Shown in pieces: positions 37,512-49,847 of a stretch of DNA of 64,000 bases (position 1 is the first letter of the stretch; each line of letters opens with the position of its first letter). The notes beneath the pieces were generated by a model, which was given only the letters and a program-made list of their open reading frames with translations, was not told where the DNA came from and made no database searches. Made by a program: the position numbers and the translations under genes. Source of the DNA: Austropuccinia psidii (Eukaryota; Basidiomycota; Pucciniomycetes; Pucciniales; Sphaerophragmiaceae); assembly GCA_023105745.1 (NCBI GenBank), contig JALGQZ010000009.1, forward strand, positions 48,017,967-48,081,966, read 5' to 3'.

Positions 37512-40500
37512 ATGACCAAAGCAAATGGTCTACAAAAAATCATTCCAATCCTAACCGACAACAACTATTTGGAATGGAAACTCAGAATGATTATTTTATT
37601 GAAACAAAGAAGACTATATCAATACTGTCTCAAACAATGTGTTCCAGGAGATGGTGAAACACAAACACCAGCAGCAGAAGCAAAGGTAGTCGATGCTAAT
37701 GTTGAAGCTTGTGGAATAATTACTAATTTCCTAGATTCAAGAATGTTTTAAGCTCTAATCACTTCTGAAGAAATCACCCAAAAAAGTTTTCTATTATGGA
37801 ATAAAGTCAATGAAAGGTTTGCATCTTCATTGTTCAATAGCAAAGCCTGAATATGGAGTAAATTTCAAAAGTTAACATATGAAGACAATCTCAAGGATTT
37901 CATTGCAAACACTCAAAAATGTCTTAGTGACATAGCATCAGTTGGAATAACTGTAGAAGATGAAATACTAGCATTTTCAATCCTAACTAAACTCCCTGAG
38001 GAATTTCATTCGTTAATAGAAAAAGTTACATGAAATGCTAATACTCAAGGAAATCCTGACACTATTCTCAATGAACTGCATGAAGCTGCTCTCAAAAAAG
38101 AAGCACTATTGTCTGACTCAACTAAAGTGCTAGTTCTCCAAAAAGATGAATTTCCATCAAAGATTTTTCATTACTCCAGTAATGGAAGACATAACCCTCT
38201 CCTCACTACACATGGACCAGAGAAGTGTTGGCAATTGCATCTTGAATTAAAACCAGATAGAAAACAAAAATAAAAGGAACAAAGAACCAACTTCACCATG
38301 GGTCAAGCTTTGTTTACACATGAATCAAAGAAAGTAAATCAATTGCTAACAATAGTTCTTGACACACATGCTGCTAATCACATGTCTAACAATAAATCCT
38401 TCTTTGAATACCTACATCAAAACCAAACTAAAGTGGCTACTGGATGTGGTAAATCTGCACTAATATCAGAAGGAAAAGGATTAGCAAAAATATTTGATTA
38501 GATTTTCAACTTATGGCTATTGCCAAACAGTCTCCTAGTGCATGATCTAACTACAAATCTATTAGCTCTTTTCAGTATAGCAAAAAATGAAACTAGAATA
38601 CAGAAAACTACATTGCAATACAAAATCCATTTAGATAATAATGGAAAACCTTCCTTTTTCTTCCCTAGGACAAGCGGTATCCTAGAAACTCACATTAATT
38701 TTTTTAATTTTTGCTGTTTAAAAACACAAGCAAAAGAAGATGGGAACCTGTGGCACAAACAATTGGGACATATGAATGCACAAGATATGAATAAATTAAT
38801 AAAAACCACTGAAGTTAGTAATGGTTGTGATGAATGTATAAAAGATAAGATTACTCAACTTCCTTTTAAAAATTCATTTAAAACCACTAACTACCTCTTG
38901 GAAAACGTTCATCTTGACTTATGTGGACCTTTTCAAACACCTTCCATAGCTGGTGAAAAGTACTTCCTTATAATTGTAGATCAGATGAGTGGATTCATGA
39001 CCACTAAGCTACTTAAAAAAAAGAGTGACTGTTTCAATCACTTTTTCAATTTCCAATTAATGGCTGAAAACACTCATGCCACAAAAATTAAAAGAATCAT
39101 TACAGATGGAGGAGGAGAATTTGTCAACAAATAATTTAAAATTCATTGTGTAAAATCAGGAACCAATCATACTATAAGTCCACCTTACACTCCTCAACAC
39201 AACCCTTTGTTCGAAAGAGGAAATTGATCTATCTTAGAAAAGGCTAGATGTCTCTTACTCCAATCTAAGTTACCACTAATGTTTTGGGCAGAAGCTGTAT
39301 CAACAGCAACATTCCTATGCAATTTAGTTCCCAAAAATGAAAACCAAACAACACCATATGAAATATGGCATAAAAATAAACCACCAATACAAAAATTAAA
39401 AACATTTGAATGAAAAGCCTGAATAAAAATTCCAACAAAGATCAACTCAGATAAACTTGGACCAAAAGCGTGGGATGGAATTTTCTTAGGGTACAAAAAC
39501 AAAGCTTCTAGCTATTGAATACTCAGATTATTAGATCAAAAAATTATCATTAGTAAACATGTAATCTTTGATGAAGAAAAATTTCCATCATTACCCTCTC
39601 AAAATCAGATTACTGAAGAAATCCTTCAACTATTTCCAAGTTCAATACCAATAATAACAGAAGAACCATCAAATGATTGCATTCATGAAGAAAATCCTTC
39701 TAACATTGAATTGATATCTATAGATAATGAAGATGACAATATATATGTCAATGAGCTAGAACATAAACCCCAAAGAATCCGAGTGATTGTTCCAAGGCAT
39801 ACTACCCTAATATCTAGTGAAATCAATAGTAATAACATTCTACCTTTACTGCAAAGACAACCCAGAGCAAATTTAACCAGCTTGATAAGTCATACTCCAA
39901 ATAACTCTTCCGAAGCAATTATCAGTCCAAACAAAGAAAATTGGAATCTTTCATCACAAAAAGAACTGCTCAACATTAACAAACTTAATTTATGGACTCT
40001 TTGAAAAAGAAAAGAAAACAATAATACAATTACTAGCACCTGGGTCTTTAAAAAACATAGATGACTCTGGAAAGACTATTGAATATAAAGCTTGCTTGTG
40101 TGTTTATGGATTTCATCAAATTGCTGGATTAGATTATCAAAGTACGTTTGCTCAAACTGGAATATTGTCATCCTTATGCACTCTTATTTCATTTGTGGAA
40201 ATCTAAAAATACATATTTAATCAAATGGATGTGCAAAGTGCTTTCTTAAATTTACTGTTTCAAGAATAAATCTGTCTGGAAATTCCTCATGGAGTTCCAG
40301 CAGACAAAGAAGCTCAAGTACTACAGCTAAACAAAGCACTGTATGGAATAAAACAAGCATCCTTAGCATGGTATAAACATTTTTTGAATTATATGACATT
40401 ATCTGGATTTCAATGCTCTCTCACATATCCTTGTGTTTTTTTGAGAAAAGGTAAAAGCCCTATTTGGATCCACATTTATGTAGATGATCTTGCTATTTTT

Positions 40501-41477
40501 GGTCAAGACCTAGAGGATTTCAAAAGGGAGATTAAAACAAAGTTTGAGATGAAATATTTAGGTAAAGCCAATTTACTTCTAGGGATAAAGATTAATCATC
40601 TCAATGATGGTTTTAGTATATATCAAGAACATTATATTGACAAATTAGCTGTAAAATACAAAATCAAAGACTTAATCCTGTCAAATACACCTCTTAAACC
40701 ACATATAAAACTATTGAACCCATCCAAAGAAGAAAGTGAAGACTTCAAAAATTTAAATATCAACTATTGGAGTGCAATTGGATCTCTAAACTACATTAGC
40801 TCAAATAACCATCCAGACATTACCTTTTCTGTAAGTTACTTATCCCAATTTCTTAAAAAACTCAGAATACAAAATTTGAATGCATGCCTTCAAGTTTTTT
40901 TTTCTACTTCTATCATTCAAAGAGCCTATGCCTCACTTTCAAGAATCATGGTTTTCATCACATTAAAATGTATGCAGATGCTGATTGGGGAAATAATCCC
41001 ATAGATCAAAGATCAATATCAGGGTTCACTGTTAATATCAACACACATCTTATATCTTGGCAATTAAAGAAACAACAGACTGTTTCTCATCCAACAACAG
41101 AAGGCAAATACAAATCTCTTAGTGATGAGACTAAGGAAACTACTTGGTTAATGAACCTTATAAATGAAATTCAACTCCCTTCATCATCACTTGATCCTCT
41201 TTTACTCAATAAAAACAAAGGTGAAATAGACCTGGAAGTAAATGATGCTGACCATAGTGGGTTTAAAACTAAACACATGGACATCAAATTTTACTTTATA
41301 TGGGAATTACTTAAGAAAGGTACAATGTTGTCAACACATGTTCCAACTACTTAAATGAATGCCGATCTCTTAACTAAATCAGTAGGTAAAACAATTCTCT
41401 TAAAATCCCTTCAATTCCACAATCTTCTCAAGAAAACTTGTGCTCTCTCTCCCTGTTCATTGCAAGGGGGGATGTAA
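37512..41477 (+). pseudogene. Copia gag-pol (heavily mutated)
   Basis: Gag: IPILTDNNYLEWKLRMIILL and, after a stop, FQKLTYEDNLKDFIANTQ and LTKLPEEFHSLIEKV, a UBN2-type gag. Protease near 38360: VLDTHAANHMSN, where the usual D-S/T-G is D-T-H. Pre-integrase zinc motif: WHKQLGHMN then GCDECI. Integrase: VHLDLCGPF, IITDGGGEF and HNPLFERGN supply the D-D-E residues. RT: ALYGIKQASLAWYKHFL and the YVDD box in IHIYVDDLAIFGQD. RNase H: YADADWGNN and PTTEGKYKSLSD (the expected EAEY is changed). Stops lie at 37749 and many later positions, and there is a frameshift in a T-run near 40893-40905. The frame finally ends at TAA 41475-41477, five bases into the 3' LTR. Confidence 0.9.
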
Positions 41478-41972
41478 AAATATTTTTTTTGAAAAAACTT
41501 ATTGTTGAAACTCATCATCAAAACCCTAACCTCAGTATCAGTTCTACTCATCGAACATCCTCAACATACTTGCATGATTCTCAGTCTCTGAGTTCTATTT
41601 CTTTTATCTCCCATTAGAAAAACTCATTTTTCATTTGTTTATATAATGTCATGTTTCTTGCTTCACAAAAAGATTAATAATAACAAATAACTATATAATA
41701 TTTACAAATATCTTGTTGTTTTTTTGTTGTCATCATATGCTTTTGTGTGAACGGTAAGAATGTTCTCTTCAAACATTAAAGCCATTTATTAACTTAAGAT
41801 TACTCTATTCTTTTAGTAATCCGTCTTTATGTTAAAAATATTATCATTGTTGTCATAAATTTATGTTATAGGCTTGTCTTTTAGGTATAACATACATTTC
41901 TATTCCTTAAAACATAAATAAAAATGAAATATTGAAATGAATTTTTAGTTTTCTTGTCTGAAAAACTTAACA
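41473..41972 (+). repeat. 3' LTR of the Copia element
   Basis: 500 bp, from TGTAAAAATA to ACTTAACA, directly after CAAGGGGGGA. The pol stop codon overlaps its first bases. Confidence 0.92.
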
Positions 41973-41977
41973 AGATA

Positions 41978-42588
41978 CATGCATTACTTTACAAGAGCAC
42001 ACTGTATGAAAGCACCTGATACAACAGGTACTGATAAAAGATAACCATCCTCCTATTTTGTATCAAACTCCAAATCTCTTACCAACAACCACTCATATAC
42101 TTCAAGCATCTTTGTGTTTGGTACAGTCACTCCTCAAGCCTGTTGGGAAGTAAGGGAGTAGGGAAATGATTCTCTACATGTCAAAAGTCATTGAAGTCAT
42201 ATCTACTCCTCATTGCATTGGTTGTTACTCACACAAGGAAATAGACATGTCACTATGCAATCTTTGTGATCATATTAAGGGGTAATTGCTTTAGACTATA
42301 AGGATATCTTTTTCCATCAGTAGCAGAGTGGAAAAAGGCCAATTTGTGTTTCTTGAATTGTGACATCCACATTTTCCATTTTCTCAGGAGGAGATTTAAG
42401 GTAAAATTCTTTCTGAGTAGTCAATCAATTTGGTATTCATTATCAGATTTCTTTTTTTCTAGTGTTGAGAGTACTTTGTACTTCTGTTCAAGTGAATAAT
42501 ATCATTGTAAAGAATTTCATAGCCTAGAAGCCAGGAAGACTTGTTTGACTATGTTTTCAAGATATATTTGATAACTTATTAGTATTCT
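41978..42588. other. Spacer between Copia and Gypsy-2
   Basis: Moderately AT-rich sequence without a supported gene. It ends in CTTGG, one copy of the Gypsy-2 target-site duplication; before insertion it joined the sequence now at 52739. Confidence 0.5.
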
Positions 42589-42593
42589 CTTGG

Positions 42594-43354
42594 TGTAACA
42601 GCCACTAATCAGGGGTAAGGGTATTCATACTTACACCCACTCAAACACCTCAAACCAGAAAGTCCACTGTGTGTATCAGCATTCAGTTTCAGAAATCTTC
42701 TTTTCTGAAACATGCATACAGTCTGGTTCATCAATACAGCCTTTCAATACTTGTACAGGTTGGAATTACCAAATACAGTTTGGATACAACATCCCCAAAC
42801 TGTATGATCACTCAATACCACCAATCCTCTTGTACAGGTCCTGTACAGCTGTACTGGACCTGTATTGGCCAGATTCAATTCAATCATCAAATCTTCTCAT
42901 GAAAATTCTCTGTCTGGATCAGGGATGGTGATTCTCACATATACCAGCCCCTCTTTCTCCCCCTGGGGAGTTTTCCCCAGTTAATTAATTTAGTATATTT
43001 ATTGTTTTATAATTATTCTTATACTTATTCTGGGTATTCTAATTATTTGATTTTAAGTTGGTCTTAGCCTTTTTCTTTCTTTGCCTGTACAGTATGAGCT
43101 GGGTGGCCATATCCTTATTAACCCTTCTCTTTCCATTCTGACAGGTTGAAACAGTGGACTTGGACTTGTTTGTGGTTGGCTCTTTTATTGTTACTCTTAT
43201 TCTTTGTTGCTGCTTTTCTTATATTCTTTCATTTAGTAATTCATCTCATAACAATCTTAAGTGTATTCTTTCTTACCATATCCTGAGACCTCCATAAGTA
43301 AGCTCCAGTTTACTGAGTTCCAGGCCCTTTTAACTTAGAAGAGCCCCTGTGACA
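42594..43354 (+). repeat. 5' LTR of Gypsy-2
   Basis: 761 bp, TGTAACAGCC to CCTGTGACA, a direct repeat of 51986-52733. It contains dense TGTACAG and CTGTACA palindromic words around 42840-42860. No TGG-type primer site adjoins its 3' edge (TTAAATTAATTAACTC follows). Confidence 0.93.
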
Positions 43355-44117
43355 TTAAATTAATTAACTCATATTTGATTCTTTCTTTTCATTCATTTAA
43401 CTTCATTTCTCCCATTTATCAAATTATGACTCTTTTATGATCTTATGATTTCTCATGATTATGATTTTTCTCTCTTCAATTTTCATCTCATTCATTATAT
43501 TCATATGAAAATTGATTCTTTAATTTCTTAATCATTGCTGACCATCTCATTTCATTCTCAATTCTATTGAAATAAAATATTTTCTCTGTTTGTTTATTCA
43601 GGTCTTATCAGGAGTTATTGATCTGTTAATTGATTGGGATTCATTTGGGTTATTGATTCAGAAATTCAGGATTTTATTTGGATTGTACTTATTGACTTCT
43701 GAATTCCTCAAGACAGCTGATTTATCCTCAAGAATTGATTATTCATTATTAATTGATTTTGATTCCTGAAGATATTGATTTGACTGATTGATTCCTCAAG
43801 ACCTTGAATTGAAATTGAAGACATTCATTGATTTATTGATTTATTGTTGAATTCTTGAAGATTTATTGATATTGGATTTACTTCTGATATTGACTGAATT
43901 GACTTATTGATTGATTGCTGAATTCTTAAACATTTATTGATATTTGATTGACTTCTGATATTGACTGAATTGATTGATTGATTGATTGAATTTGATTTCA
44001 ACTAAAGACTGATGATTGATTCCTCAAGATCATCAAGACTTTATTCATTATTGATTCGGCCAAAATTTGATTCCTTTTGTGAAGTATCATCAAGTTTTTA
44101 TTATTAATTTTCCAACA
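43355..44117 (+). other. Gypsy-2 leader with GATT-rich repeats
   Basis: Untranslated region between the 5' LTR and gag. At 43855-43990 two imperfect copies of a roughly 68-bp unit (GAATTCTT...TTTATTGATATT...TTCTGATATTGACTGAATTG) run into TTGATTGATTGATTGA tracts. No open frame. Confidence 0.6.
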
Positions 44118-45476
44118 ATTCCAGTTCAGCATAGCCATCCAGCCAAGAATACTAGATCTCAAAGAAATCCAGCTGTTCTCACTGCTACAGCAAGGGTTCC
44201 TCTTGACTGCACCCCATCAGTTCATCAATTGAGTTAAAATTTGGACAGAGGACCACCAATGGAAGGAGCAGCACCATCCATAAGAGGGGGAATGAAATCA
44301 AGAAGATCAAGATTTTTCTCTGGCCTTTTGGGTGGCTACCCTGGCATGTCTGAAGGTGCAAGAGCAAGAACAGGAGAAGGTGAAGATGAAGAGGGGGAGG
44401 AGTCTGTGGAAGAGGAAGATTCTGGGGAAACTGAAGTGGCAGATTCTTTGGCAAATTCTCCAGAGGTACCCCAGGGTTCTAATCTAGCCCCTACTAATCA
44501 AGCTCTTGTCTCTGAATCTGATCCAAGTATTCTCAAGATAATGGAGCAAATGGCTACTATTATGGGACAACTCTCTCAAGCAGCTTCCCCCAGGGACAAT
44601 GCCAAAGCCCCTGAATTCAAGACTCCATCAATGAAAGCACCTGATCCTTTTAATGGTACTCAAGCCCATAAATTGAGAGGATTTATCCAATACTGTCAAT
44701 TGATTTTCCATAATGATCCAGCAAATTTCTTCTCTGAAAGGAAGAAATTTCTTTACTAAACTTCTTTTCTCACTGGTAGAGCTGGTAAATGGATTGAACC
44801 CTACCTTTCAAATATTTCCAATGAAGATCCTTCCTACCTCCTGAATAATTGGCAGTTATTTGAAGACCAATTATTCACTCTGTTTGGTGATCCCAATGAA
44901 TTTAGGAAAGCTGAACAGGAGTTGGACAATTTGAGGATGAAGGAAAGTGGTCATGTATCTTTGTACATTTATGATTTTAGAAGTTTAATGTCAAGAATTG
45001 GAGATTGGGGAGAAAGGGCTTACATTCATCTTCACAGAAGAGCACTGGAATAAAGACTTTTGGACCAGTTGGCTTCCTACCGTGGTAACTTTAATACTCT
45101 TCAAGAACTCATGGACATGACCCTGGAATTAGATACCAGATACCATGAGAGACAGAAGGAGAAGGGTAGTAATCAAGAAAAGAAGCCTCCTGTTACTGGA
45201 TCCAATTTCTCAAGGCCTCCTCAATACTCATCTTCAAAAAGGCCTCACCATAAGAAGAACAAGAAGGGAAAGCAATTTCAAGCTTCAAAGGAAAAGCCCC
45301 ATTCTGCTCTGCTTAATAAGGAAAATAAATTAATTGGTTCTGAAAAGGAGAGGAGGATCAAAGAAGGGCTACTTACTTATTGTGGTGGAAAGCACCCAAT
45401 TGAAAAATGCTTCAAGAGACCTCAGAGCAAGCCTGGGTCATCAAGAGGCTTCCCTAGCAAGCAGGGAAGAGCCTGA
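44118..45476 (+). pseudogene. Gypsy-2 gag (broken, start codon lost)
   Basis: The frame is coherent from 44118, where ATT stands at the likely former ATG (IPVQHSHPAKNTRSQ). An acidic, Ser/Pro-rich N-terminal segment leads to a retrotransposon gag domain: APDPFNGTQAHKLRGFIQYC, LIFHNDPANF, then WQLFEDQLFTLFGDPNEFRK and GHVSLYIYDFRSLMSRIGDW. The nucleocapsid knuckle reads LLTYCGGKHPIEKC, so the first Cys of the expected C-X2-C-X3-H-X4-C is replaced by Leu. In-frame stops: TAA 44235, TAA 44757, TAA 45051. The last TGA is 45474-45476. Gag would form the virus-like particle and bind element RNA; this copy cannot. Confidence 0.9.
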
Positions 45477-48400
45477 GTGGGGATCATGATGTGTTCAATG
45501 GTTCTCACTTCTTTCCTTCAAGAGCACAATTGTGCACTCTGAATACTATTGTCAAGAAATATTTAAATTTCTTATTTTCCTTCTGTCTCTGATATTTTTG
45601 ATAGTATTCTCATTGATTATGGTGCTACAATCTCTTTTATTGCAAAGAATTTTGTTCTCAAGTACTCACTGACTATGTCAGAGCTCCCTGAAAAGATTCC
45701 TCTTTTCATTCTGGATTCAAATAAATCCCCTGTCTTTTGCATCACCCAGTATACCAAGTGCGTAATTGACTTGCCTTCCTTACCAAGCTTTGAATGGGAC
45801 TTTTTTATCATAGATTCACCAAAAGGAGAAGACCTGATATTGGGATATTATTTCCTCTACCATTTTAATCCTATTATTGATTGGAAAATGGACTGATCAC
45901 CCATGATTCTAGTCATAAGGATTCTAGTGGTATCAAATATTCTGCTAGTAATGCCTTGGCCACTGCTATCAACAGTGTTTCTCTGGTTGGTGAACTTAAG
46001 ACACCTTCCCTTTCTTCTTCTGTCCATATCCCTTCCATCATGAAATCTTAGTCATTATTTGAATAAAGAGATGAGGTTTCCAAAGAAATAAAAGATGTTT
46101 GAGAAGATGTTGCTATATCTTCACTTCATATCTTTCAAGGGGATATGGACCTTCCTCCCTGGAGGAGAATTGGGATGAGGAAGAAGAGCCAGAAGAAATT
46201 GAAGCTGTGTTGAAGGTAGTCCCTCATGTTTATCACCAATATTTGGATGTATTTTCCAAGGTGAAAGCAGAGAAACTTCCTCCACACTGTGCCTGTGATC
46301 ATGATATTGAAATGGAGGGTCTTCTACCTCCAGTTGGTGTTATCTAATCATTATCAAATCAAGAGTCAGAAACACTATAGGCCTACATTTCAGAGAATGT
46401 AGAGAAACGTTTCATAAGGCCAAGCTCCTCTTCAACAGGAGCACCTGTCCTTTTTGTCAAGAAACAGGATGGAGGTCTTCGTTTGTGTGTTGACTACTAC
46501 AAACTCAATGCTGTCACTAAGAAGAACAGGTATCCTGTTCCTCCTATGAACCAGCTTATTACCATATTCAACGGTCCCACTATCTTCTTCAAGATAGATC
46601 TGCATGGTGCATATAATCCCCTGAGAGTCAAAGAGAGGGATGAGCACTTAACTTCCTTCAGAACCCAATATGGTAGTTATGAGTATTTGCTTATGCCATT
46701 TGGCCTTACCAATGCTCCAGCTTCTTTCCAGAATCTTATGAGTGATATATTTGCAGATTTCTTGGATATTCTTGTTGTAGTTTATGTAGATGATATCATG
46801 GTCCTTTCCAGATCTGAGGAGGAACATTTCAAACATGTGGCCTCTGTCCTCCAAAGACTGAGGGACAATAATTTGTTTTCCAAAGACTCTAAGTGTGTAT
46901 TCCATGCCTCAAGTTTGGAATAATTGGGCTATGTTGTTTCAAGTGATGGCCTCAAGATGGATTCTTCAAAGTTTCAGCAAATCCTCAATTGGCCTCAGCC
47001 CAAGAACATCAAGGCTATTCAATCCTTCCTTGGCTTTTCCAATTTCTATTGTTGTTTCATTAAAAAATTACTCCAAAAAATTGCTGCTCTCACTTCTCTT
47101 CTTAAAAAAGACTCTCCTTTTATCTGTAATGAGGAAGCTCTTAGTCAGTTTCAAATACTCAAAGAAGCATTAACCACTGCTCCTATCTTATCCCATTTCA
47201 ATCCTTCTCTACCAATTATTGTAGAGATTGATGCTTCTGATTATGCCTTGGGTGCTGTAATGAGTCAGGTGAATGACTCAGGAAAGCATCCCATTGCATT
47301 TGACAGCTGCAAGATTCTCCCAGCTGAGCTGAACTATGAAATTCATGACAAGGAACTCCTTGGAATAGTTTGGGCTCTCAAGCACTGGAGAGCTTTTTTT
47401 CTTTCTTTTTACAATCCCTTTGAGGTCTTGACAGACCACTCTTCTCTTCAGTATTTCATGTCTTCCAAAGTTCTTACTCGTTGTCAGGGCCATCGGGCTG
47501 AATTTATTTCTGAGTTTCATTTCACTATCACTTACCGCCCAGGCAGGCTGGCCACTTTACCAGATGCCTTGTCACATTGGGACGACATGTACCCAGAGAG
47601 GGGGGGACTTCATCAGCAAGAATCCTCAGACTTTTCATCAAGTAATCAAGCATGATGGAATTCAAGAGTCTAGATTCTTCTCAATCAAAGTGGAAATATT
47701 TTCAGATTTAGTTGACATGATTCAAAAAGAGGTATGGAAAGACAAAGACTATAAAGAAATACTAAAGCAACTAGGAAGAGGTGAATCAGTTACAGATTAT
47801 TCTCTTGAAGCTCAAGAAAAGCTATTATTATTCAAGGATAGAGTCGTAATCCCAAGCAATGAAGAAATCCAACTAAATATTCTTCAAAAGTGTCATGAAT
47901 CACTATTGGCTGGCCATCCTGACCAGGAGAAGACCCTCAAGCTCATCAACAGGGATTTTCATTGGTCTGGCATGAATCAATTCATTAAGGACGATGTGTC
48001 CTCATGTAAGCAATGTTCAAGAAACAAGAAAATTCATCATAAGAAGTTTGTATTACTCAAGCCTCTTCAAATTCCATCTGGTCCTTGGAAATCTTTATCA
48101 ATGGACTTAATAACTCAATTGCCACTATCCAACAACCTTGATTCAATTCTAGTAGTTGTGGATAGATTCTCAAAAATGGCAATCTTCATTCCAACTTATG
48201 AAACAATCACTGCCCTGGAATTAGCTCAAATCTTTATCAGCCATTTCTTTTCCAAACATGGATTTTGAGTCAGTATTGTCAGTGATAGAGGATATTTATT
48301 TGTTTCATCATTCTTGACCAATTTATGTCAGAAGATATTTCAGCTGCCTTTTATCCTGAAACAGATTGACAGACAGAGAGGGTAAATCAGATTTTAGAAG

Positions 48401-49152
48401 AGTATCTTTGTATGTATTTCAGTTACCATCAAGATGACTGGCACACCTGGATCCCTCTGGCTGAACTTGCCTACAATAATGCAGAACATTCATCAACAAA
48501 GAAATCACCTTTTTTTACCATTTATGGAAAAAATCTCAGCTTTGACTCAATCCATATTTCTCAAGACTCACCTGCTGGAAAGTTATCAACAAAACTCTAA
48601 TCAGTACAGCAAGTTTTCAAAGAATAATTAGAGTCAGAAATAAGGAGATTCAAGAAGTATGCAGATAGAAATAGGTCAATTCCACCTGATTTCCAACCTG
48701 GGGACAAATTATGGCTAGCTTCCAAGAACATCAAGACCACATGACTTACCAAGAAACTTTCAGAAAGATGGCTGGGACCCTTTGAAGTCATTAAGAAGAT
48801 TGGAAGTCATGCTTATCACCTCAAGTTGCCTTTGCAATGGAAGTCAGTTCACCCTGTATTCCATGTGTCATTACTAGAACAAGTCAAGCAGTCAAGCATC
48901 CCAAAGCGTAATCAATTGCCACCACCACAAGTTCTAGTGGAGGAACAAGAAGAATGGGAACTGGCTCAGGTTCTGGACTCAAAACTCAAAAGAGGTAAAT
49001 TATGGTATGTTGTAGAGTGGAAAGGATTCAGTGAAGACCCAGAAAGCACAACTTGGGAACCAGATTCCAACCTTACCAGCTCACGAGACCTTGTCAAGGA
49101 TTTCCATTAATTGTATCCAGACAAGCCTGGCCCAGTTACCTCAAGAGTTTGA
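45477..49152 (+). pseudogene. Gypsy-2 pol: protease, RT, RNase H, integrase, chromodomain (broken)
   Basis: Protease near 45612: LIDYGATISFIAK, with Tyr in place of Ser/Thr of D-S/T-G, so the active site is altered. RT 46430-46930: CVDYYKLNAVTKKNRYPVPP, YLLMPFGLTNAPASFQ and an intact YVDD (VVVYVDDIMVLS). RNase H: VEIDASDYALGAV, NYEIHDKELLGIVWALKHW, VLTDHSSLQYF. Integrase: CHESLLAGHPDQEKT, SSCKQCSRN, SMDLITQLP, and the remnant YPETD*QTERVNQIL. The C-terminal chromodomain ELAQVLDSKLKRG, WYVVEWKGFSEDPES, TTWEPDSNL is well kept. Lesions include TAA 46921, a shift in the G-run 47598-47606, TGA 48266, a gap near 48310-48350, TGA 48367, TAA 48598 and TAA 49108. The natural end is TGA 49150-49152. 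Confidence 0.92.
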
Positions 49153-49162
49153 GTTTATGGTG

Positions 49163-49590
49163 CTTGGTCGGGAGAAGAGGTTATGAAGGTAAGTTTCTCT
49201 CCTGGAATGCACCTTTAAGGGGGTATTCTACCAAAATTCTGTTGTAAGCATCACCTTGGCCACTTTGTGAGCACTTTTCAATTCTTTGGACAGATTCAGA
49301 AGGCCTTGCAACATCAATACCCTCAAATTTGGAACTTTCTTCAAGATATGGCCAAATTCCTTCATCTTTTATTTTTTATTCTTTTCCAACTTATGCCAAT
49401 CAAATTTATTCAAGACATTCATTACTTCAAGTCAATTATTGCAAAGTTATCTGTTTTATGGTGCTTGGTGGGAAGTGGAAGTTATGAAAGTAAGCTCCAT
49501 CTCCTGGTATGCATCCGTGAGGGTTCTACTTCTTGTAAAACATCACCTTGGCCACTCCATGAGCATCAAATTCTTGGTTTTTATCTTTCA
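49163..49590 (+). repeat. Diverged tandem duplication downstream of Gypsy-2 pol
   Basis: Two related segments, about 49157-49280 and 49457-49575. Both begin GTTTATGGTGCTTGG or GTTTTATGGTGCTTGG, contain GTTATGAA-G-GTAAG or GTTATGAAAGTAAG, CTCCTGG-ATGCA, and end CATCACCTTGGCCAC. Their spacing is about 300 bp. The frames through them are not supported as coding. Confidence 0.7.
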
Positions 49591-49740
49591 GACAATTTTT
49601 GGCCAAAATCAAGCAACTCACCACAAGAAGGACAACCTCAGGAATTTCTCTATTTCTTTTTCTTTACTCTCATTTTGTCTCATTTTCTTTCTTGCTTTAT
49701 TTGTATATTTCTTTTTATTTCCTTTTAAGCAGCAGCATAC

Positions 49741-49764
49741 CCTCCCAAAACATGTATTGGGAGG
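49741..49764. terminator. 8-bp hairpin at the convergent gene ends of Gypsy-2
   Basis: Perfect arms CCTCCCAA (49741-49748) and TTGGGAGG (49757-49764) around loop AACATGTA. It lies between the end of sense pol (49152) and the end of the antisense gene (49848), so both transcripts would run into it. A role in 3'-end formation or blocking readthrough is inference. Confidence 0.4.
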
Positions 49765-49847
49765 TTCCATTCATTTTTATTTTTTATTTTAGTATTTTAT
49801 AAGAGTGGGGATAGAATTCAAACCAAAGACAAACAAGGACAAGGAAA

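Larger units (their letters stand above)
36932..41972 (+). mobile_element. Ty1/Copia retrotransposon (TSD AGATA)
   Basis: A 5041-bp element with LTRs 36932-37445 and 41473-41972, both starting TGTAAAA and ending in CTTGACA or CTTAACA, flanked by AGATA at 36927-36931 and 41973-41977. A polypurine tract (CAAGGGGGGA) ends exactly at the 3' LTR. Integrase precedes RT in the coding order, the diagnostic Copia arrangement. LTRs differ by several percent by eye. It inserted about 30 bp to the right of the hAT element. No TGG-type primer site adjoins the 5' LTR, so priming is unclear. Confidence 0.93.

Noticed and set aside
49286..49792. 168-codon plus-strand frame downstream of Gypsy-2 pol
   Set aside because: Phe/Leu-rich translation of T-rich spacer, overlapping the duplicated segments and hairpin; no domain.
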